Positions 5,432 to 8,936 of a DNA stretch of 8,936 nucleotides are shown piece by piece; positions within the stretch are counted from its first letter, which is position 1, and the number at the start of each line of letters is the position of its first letter. Origin of the DNA: Thermoprotei archaeon (lineage in GTDB: Archaea; Thermoproteota; Thermoprotei_A; Sulfolobales; NBVN01); contig QMWS01000021.1 of NCBI GenBank assembly GCA_003661745.1, forward strand, positions 1-8,936. Reading direction: 5' to 3'. Below the pieces are notes generated by a model, which searched no databases, was not told where the DNA came from, and saw only the letters and a program-made list of their open reading frames with translations. Position numbers and translations under genes: made by a program.

Positions 5432-6790
5432 CTAAACATTAACTTCTCTTACTTTTTCCAAGAGCGCATAGAAGAACCCCGTTGTCCTGTGCTTGTGAGG
5501 CCACGCCCTCATAGTACCGGGTAGGAAACCCTCACTGAAGGGGCCCCTCAGAGGCACAAGCTTCAACACATCACTGAATTCCTCGAGGACACTCCTTATT
5601 ACCTCCTCCCCTTCTTCAATGAATACGCTGCAGGTCGTGTAGAGTATTCTGCCGCCGACCTTAGCAATAAGTATTGCCGACCTCAGCAGTTCCTTCTGGA
5701 GAGCTGTTAATTCACTTAGCTTCCCATCATCTATCCTCCATCTCGCCTCAAAATTCTTGGCCAGCGTACCTGTCGATGAGCACGGAGGGTCTAGGAGCAC
5801 TCGATCGGCCATGCCACGCCCAAGTAGCTCAGGAGCCTTCCTAGCATCTTCAACTATGACCTCAGCTATAGTTACGCCTGCACGCCTGAGTAGGTTTCTC
5901 AAGTACTCAGCCCTATCTTCGTAGATCTCGAATGCGTATATTTTTCCTTGGTTTTTCATTAGTTCTGCTATGTGCGTTGTCTTACCTCCAGGAGCAGCAC
6001 ACAAATCAACGACAACCTCACCAGGCTTAGGATTGAGAATAATAGAGGCCATTGCACTCGAGTCTTCTTGCGGTATGACTTTGCCCTCCGTAAATGGCTT
6101 AAATTCCTCGTAATTTATCCTACCCCTGAACTTAATTACTGTAGGTACATAAGGGCTTATCCACGCGTCTATATTTAATTTCTTTAGTTCTTGAATGATC
6201 TCCTCTACTGACGCCTTAAGGGTATTAACTCTTAGACTTAGTGGCGGCCTCTCGTTTATTGCTTTAAGGAGTTCTACCGTTTCCTCCCTACCTATTTCGT
6301 TCTCCAACTTCTTTATAATCCATGCAGATACCATAAATTTCATTTCAAGCCTCTCATCATCTGTTTTAGGCTTGTAGCTGAAGCCGCATATCTTGCTAAA
6401 ATAGTTCCTAATTCTCCACGCCTCCTCCTGCCCGAGGACATCCTTAATTACGAGTGGTGTGTATATTCGTGTAGCACCTATCAACTCGACGTCGTTTCGT
6501 CTGAACTGACACGCGAAGGTAATTAATCTTAGTGAAGCCCTCGTCCACGGATCTAGTTCATCCTTATCTAGGGTCAGTACTTGAGTATATATTCTGTCTA
6601 TGAGCCCTAACCTCCTCCCAATTTCATATATTATCGCTGTGATCACTCTGTCCTTTGCTGTAGCTAAGAGGCCGTACTTCTTGAGTACCTCACGCTTTAC
6701 GTACTGTGTAGGCTTAATTTTCTCGCTAGTCACTAGAATCTCAAGCATTGCCGCAATATCTGTCTTGTCGAATTCCACTAGCTCTCTCAC
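5432..6790 (-). CDS. NOL1/NOP2/Sun-family RNA cytosine-5 methyltransferase with NusB/RsmB-like N-terminal region
   Basis: An S-adenosylmethionine-dependent RNA m5C methyltransferase of 452 residues. Residues 1-165 are mostly helical and resemble the NusB/RsmB-type N-terminal domain. RPPLSLRVNTLKAS (181-194) opens the catalytic part. QEDSSAMAS (241-249) and VVDLCAAPGGKTTHIAELM (260-278) form the SAM-binding motif. LLDPPCSSTG (332-341, C337) and LYTTCS (383-388, C387) provide the two cysteines for product release and catalysis. MRAWPHKHRTTGFFYALL (427-444) is the usual C-terminal motif. There is no PUA domain. The start is GTG at 6790-6788, preceded by GGGAGGT with a 3-nt spacer; the promoter is at about 6840. 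The stop abuts the second C/D box sRNA. The RNA target (rRNA or tRNA) cannot be decided from sequence alone. Confidence 0.92.
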   Translation of the reverse strand: MRELVEFDKTDIAAMLEILVTSEKIKPTQYVKREVLKKYGLLATAKDRVITAIIYEIGRRLGLIDRIYTQVLTLDKDELDPWTRASLRLITFACQFRRNDVELIGATRIYTPLVIKDVLGQEEAWRIRNYFSKICGFSYKPKTDDERLEMKFMVSAWIIKKLENEIGREETVELLKAINERPPLSLRVNTLKASVEEIIQELKKLNIDAWISPYVPTVIKFRGRINYEEFKPFTEGKVIPQEDSSAMASIILNPKPGEVVVDLCAAPGGKTTHIAELMKNQGKIYAFEIYEDRAEYLRNLLRRAGVTIAEVIVEDARKAPELLGRGMADRVLLDPPCSSTGTLAKNFEARWRIDDGKLSELTALQKELLRSAILIAKVGGRILYTTCSVFIEEGEEVIRSVLEEFSDVLKLVPLRGPFSEGFLPGTMRAWPHKHRTTGFFYALLEKVREVNV

Positions 6791-6835
6791 ACTACCTCCC
6801 TAACTCATGTATTTCAGAAACCGTTAAAGGTGACT

Positions 6836-6843
6836 CTATATAC
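6836..6843 (-). promoter_or_regulatory. TATA box of the m5C methyltransferase gene
   Basis: Read on the minus strand this is GTATATAG, centred about 50 bp upstream of the GTG at 6790. It predicts a start near 6814 and a leader of about 24 nt that includes the GGGAGGT ribosome-binding site. It lies in the 115-bp gap after argH, so the methyltransferase gene is probably transcribed separately from argGH. Confidence 0.55.
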
Positions 6844-6905
6844 TCGGATTCTACTACGTGATGTACGCTTAAAACGGAAAGAAGTTAGGTGAAGAAAGCA
6901 GGTAC

Positions 6906-8285
6906 TTAGGTAGAGCAAACTACGTCATCAGCCAGTAGCTTGCCTACGTGCTCCTTAAGCTCCTTCACCTCCTCTAAGGCCTTGCTAATGTACCTCCTTA
7001 CGTAGCTAGGGTTGGGTGATCCCTCATGTGGCTTATTAATTACCTCCTCAGGACTTAAGCTCTTCCCGAGTAATTCCCCTAGTTTTTCATATACCTCACT
7101 TAACTTCTCAGACCTACCGACAACCTCAGCTACTAGCTCATGAACCTCCCTGTAGGGCTTGCCCAGCTTTAGCGCTAGTAACTCAGCGTAGTCTGTAACA
7201 AGTAGTGGGTACTTAGCGATGTCAGCCCTCATACTCTCTTCATTAGGCTTAACCGACTTCAGCATGTCGCGTACTATAGCCACCGTTTCAGTGGTTTTCT
7301 CAAGTAACTGAATAAAGTGCTTATTTACTTCCTGAAGATCTAGGTTATAGCCTGTAGGGAGTCCCTTAATAATAGCTAGTATAGCTACTAGGTGACCTAT
7401 GCTCTCTGCACCCCACGCTCTGGCGATTTCCATAACAACTAGATTCTTCTTGTGCGGCATCAGGCTGCTCGTAGCTAGAAACTCAGGTGCTACGCTAACG
7501 TAGTTAAATTGTGGCGTGGTAAATACTATGAAGTCTTCGGCTAACCGCGTAAGCGTTACTGAAATGCACGTGAGTATTGACGATACAATCATAATGAAGT
7601 CCCTGCTCCCTGTAGCGCGCAGGGAGTTTATCACCAGCTTACTGAAGCCCAGCTCCTCGGCCAACTCATACCTACTTAACGGCACGTTAGTAGTTATGCT
7701 TGCTCCTGCACCAAGCGGTGACTCACTAACTACCTCACTAATAATGTACTTCAGAATCCTAATATATTGAGATAGCTCCTCATCAAAACTAAGTAGGTAG
7801 TGAGCAAACGTAGTTACTTGTGCTGGCTGCAGGTGCGTGAAGGAGGGCATTAGTGTTCTCTCATACTTGCTAGCCTTCTCTAAGAGCACCTCCCTCAACT
7901 CAATTAACTCACTAAGTAACTTGATTAACTCCCTCCTAGCCTTTAGTCTGAGGGCTGCCGCTACGTGATCATTTCTGCTTTTACCTAATGCTACCCACCC
8001 AGCATCACTGCCTAATTTATTCCTTAAGTATATCTCAACTGCCTCGTGAACGTCCTCTGCTTCCATGGTGAAGAGTGGTTCGGGGTTCCTGCATAGTTCC
8101 TTGAGCTCCTGAATTATCTTATCGCCCACCTCCTTAGGTACTAAGTTGTGTTTGACTAGGCTCTTTGTGTGCGCTATGAGGGCAGTAATTACTTCCCTTA
8201 CCATAGCCCTATCTGATGATGTTAGAGATGACGTATACTTTAGTACCTTGTTGCTACCCTTACCTAAGAGCTTATCTCTATACAA
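6906..8285 (-). CDS. argH: Argininosuccinate lyase
   Basis: Catalyses the last step of arginine synthesis, cleaving argininosuccinate to arginine and fumarate; it is a member of the fumarase/aspartase superfamily and works as a homotetramer. Length is 459 residues, as usual. Visible motifs are MEAEDVHEAVE (74-84), LGKSRNDHVAA (100-110), THLQPAQ (150-156, catalytic H151), SPLGAGA (189-195) and the signature SSLMPHKKN (273-281), where S274 is the likely catalytic serine. Several positions differ from the common consensus: HTGRSRND reads VALGKSRND, GSSxMP starts with T272 instead of G, and the Pro after KKN is Leu. The start is TTG at 8285-8283, preceded by GGTGAT with a 3-nt spacer and only 15 bp after the argG stop, so the two genes form an operon. 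That pairing makes an arginine role likely despite the altered motifs. Confidence 0.92.
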   Translation of the reverse strand: MYRDKLLGKGSNKVLKYTSSLTSSDRAMVREVITALIAHTKSLVKHNLVPKEVGDKIIQELKELCRNPEPLFTMEAEDVHEAVEIYLRNKLGSDAGWVALGKSRNDHVAAALRLKARRELIKLLSELIELREVLLEKASKYERTLMPSFTHLQPAQVTTFAHYLLSFDEELSQYIRILKYIISEVVSESPLGAGASITTNVPLSRYELAEELGFSKLVINSLRATGSRDFIMIVSSILTCISVTLTRLAEDFIVFTTPQFNYVSVAPEFLATSSLMPHKKNLVVMEIARAWGAESIGHLVAILAIIKGLPTGYNLDLQEVNKHFIQLLEKTTETVAIVRDMLKSVKPNEESMRADIAKYPLLVTDYAELLALKLGKPYREVHELVAEVVGRSEKLSEVYEKLGELLGKSLSPEEVINKPHEGSPNPSYVRRYISKALEEVKELKEHVGKLLADDVVCST

Positions 8286-8300
8286 GAAATCACCAGCTGA

Positions 8301-8936
8301 TTAGCTTTTCCTTAGTGCGTAGGCTGCCGTGCTCTGTAGTCCCCACAGCTCCACGAATCCTTCTGCTAGCTTCTGGTTGAACTGGCTTATGCTCTCGTAA
8401 GATGATAGCTTTAGGTCGTAAAGTGCCTTGCTCGACTTTCTCCCTACCACCATTGCTGAACCCTTATACAGCTTAACCTTCACCTCACCCTCAACATTCT
8501 CACTTACCTTATCTATGAAGTACGTTAGCTCTTCCCTAAGGGGCTCGAACCACAGGCCGTTGTATACTAGCCAGCTCCATGTAGTGTCAACTAATTGCTT
8601 CATGCTTAACTCCCACTTAGTGAGTGTTAGTTTCTCTAAATCGAAGTGCGCCTTGATTAGCGTGATCGCTGCCGGTGCTTCATATACCTCCCTGCTCTTA
8701 ATACCCACTGTCCTATCCTCCATGTGGTCGATTCTGCCTACCCCATGTTTCCCCGCCGTCTTATTTAGCTCTTCAATTATCGCGAGTAAGCTCTTCTTCT
8801 CGCCATTAATCGCCACCGGAATGCCCTTCTCGAACTCTATCGTTACGTACTCTGGCTTATCGGGTGCCTTCTCTGGGCTCTGCGTCCATAGGAATACGTC
8901 GTCGGGGGGCTCGGCATAAGGGTCTTCGAGAACTCC
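8301..8936 (-). CDS. argG: Argininosuccinate synthase, C-terminal half (5' end beyond window)
   Basis: ArgG joins citrulline and aspartate with ATP to make argininosuccinate, the substrate of the adjacent argH product. The reading frame is open from the right edge (first codon GGA at 8936-8934) to the TAA at 8303-8301, giving 211 residues. The edge sequence GVLEDPYAEPPDDVFLW followed by PEYVTIEFEKGIPVAING matches the family region LEDPxxEPPEDVYxWT...PEYVEIEFEKGxPVAING. Further on, AGKHGVGRIDHMEDRTVGIKSREVYEAPAAITLIKAH contains the conserved GRIDxxExRxVGxKSRxxYExP signature. The GTG at 8816 is an internal valine, not a start. About half of the roughly 400-residue enzyme is missing on the right; no frameshift or stop is seen in the visible part. 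Confidence 0.95.
   Translation of the reverse strand, partial: GVLEDPYAEPPDDVFLWTQSPEKAPDKPEYVTIEFEKGIPVAINGEKKSLLAIIEELNKTAGKHGVGRIDHMEDRTVGIKSREVYEAPAAITLIKAHFDLEKLTLTKWELSMKQLVDTTWSWLVYNGLWFEPLREELTYFIDKVSENVEGEVKVKLYKGSAMVVGRKSSKALYDLKLSSYESISQFNQKLAEGFVELWGLQSTAAYALRKS

Noticed and set aside
6345..6360. Minus-strand ATGATGA within the m5C methyltransferase gene
   Set aside because: The downstream spacing lacks D' and D boxes, and the codons belong to the methyltransferase frame.
8301..8816. A complete 171-residue protein starting at the GTG at 8816
   Set aside because: The frame stays open to the window edge and the upstream residues match argininosuccinate synthase, so this is the C-terminal part of argG.
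8428..8919. 163-residue plus-strand open frame at the right end
   Set aside because: It is antisense to the well-conserved argG frame, has no recognisable domain and shows low-complexity serine- and threonine-rich composition.
1..8936. CRISPR array, insertion sequence, tRNA or rRNA gene
   Set aside because: I saw no regularly spaced direct repeats, transposase frame, terminal inverted repeats, tRNA cloverleaf signature or rRNA-like sequence. Gaps are short and mostly explained by promoters and sRNAs.

Overview
The window looks like the chromosome of a thermophilic archaeon, most likely in or near the Thermoproteota (crenarchaeal side). The grounds are: an archaeal-type MoaA; a Thg1-like protein of the kind found in archaea; Shine-Dalgarno sequences of the GGTGAT/GGAGGT type; many GTG and TTG starts; TATA-like boxes at archaeal spacing; and two compact C/D box sRNA genes, which are typical of thermophilic archaea. 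I cannot name the species.

Layout, left to right. (1) The 3' part of a livF-type ABC transporter ATPase (1-592, +) begins inside its Walker A motif. (2) A convergent gene for a Thg1-like 3'-5' nucleotidyltransferase (671-1405, -) follows. It shares an 87-bp divergent promoter region with (3) a plus-strand run: an MTHFS-family (5-formyltetrahydrofolate cyclo-ligase-like) protein (1493-2221), a HAD phosphatase resembling the 3'-phosphatase domain of polynucleotide kinase (2226-2732), an RNase Z-like metallo-beta-lactamase (2796-3536) and MoaA (3539-4618). (4) Two small RNA genes flank an HD-domain hydrolase gene (4772-5323, +). Each has a C box, a 12-nt guide, a D' box, a 3-4-nt linker, a C' box, a 12-nt guide and a D box, and each has a TATA-like box upstream. 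(5) On the minus strand lie a NOL1/NOP2/Sun-type RNA m5C methyltransferase with a NusB-like N-terminal region (5432-6790, own promoter) and the arginine pair argG (partial, runs off the right end) followed by argH (6906-8285).

Functionally, the window mixes housekeeping metabolism (amino-acid uptake, arginine synthesis from citrulline, molybdopterin synthesis, folate-type chemistry) with a concentration of RNA biology: 3'-5' tRNA polymerase, PNK-like 3'-end phosphatase, RNase Z-like nuclease, two methylation guide RNAs and an m5C methyltransferase. The two sRNA genes are the best-supported hidden features, because no ORF accounts for them and all four boxes and both spacings fit in each. No mobile element, CRISPR array, tRNA or rRNA gene was seen, and no gene-free stretch exceeds about 155 bp.
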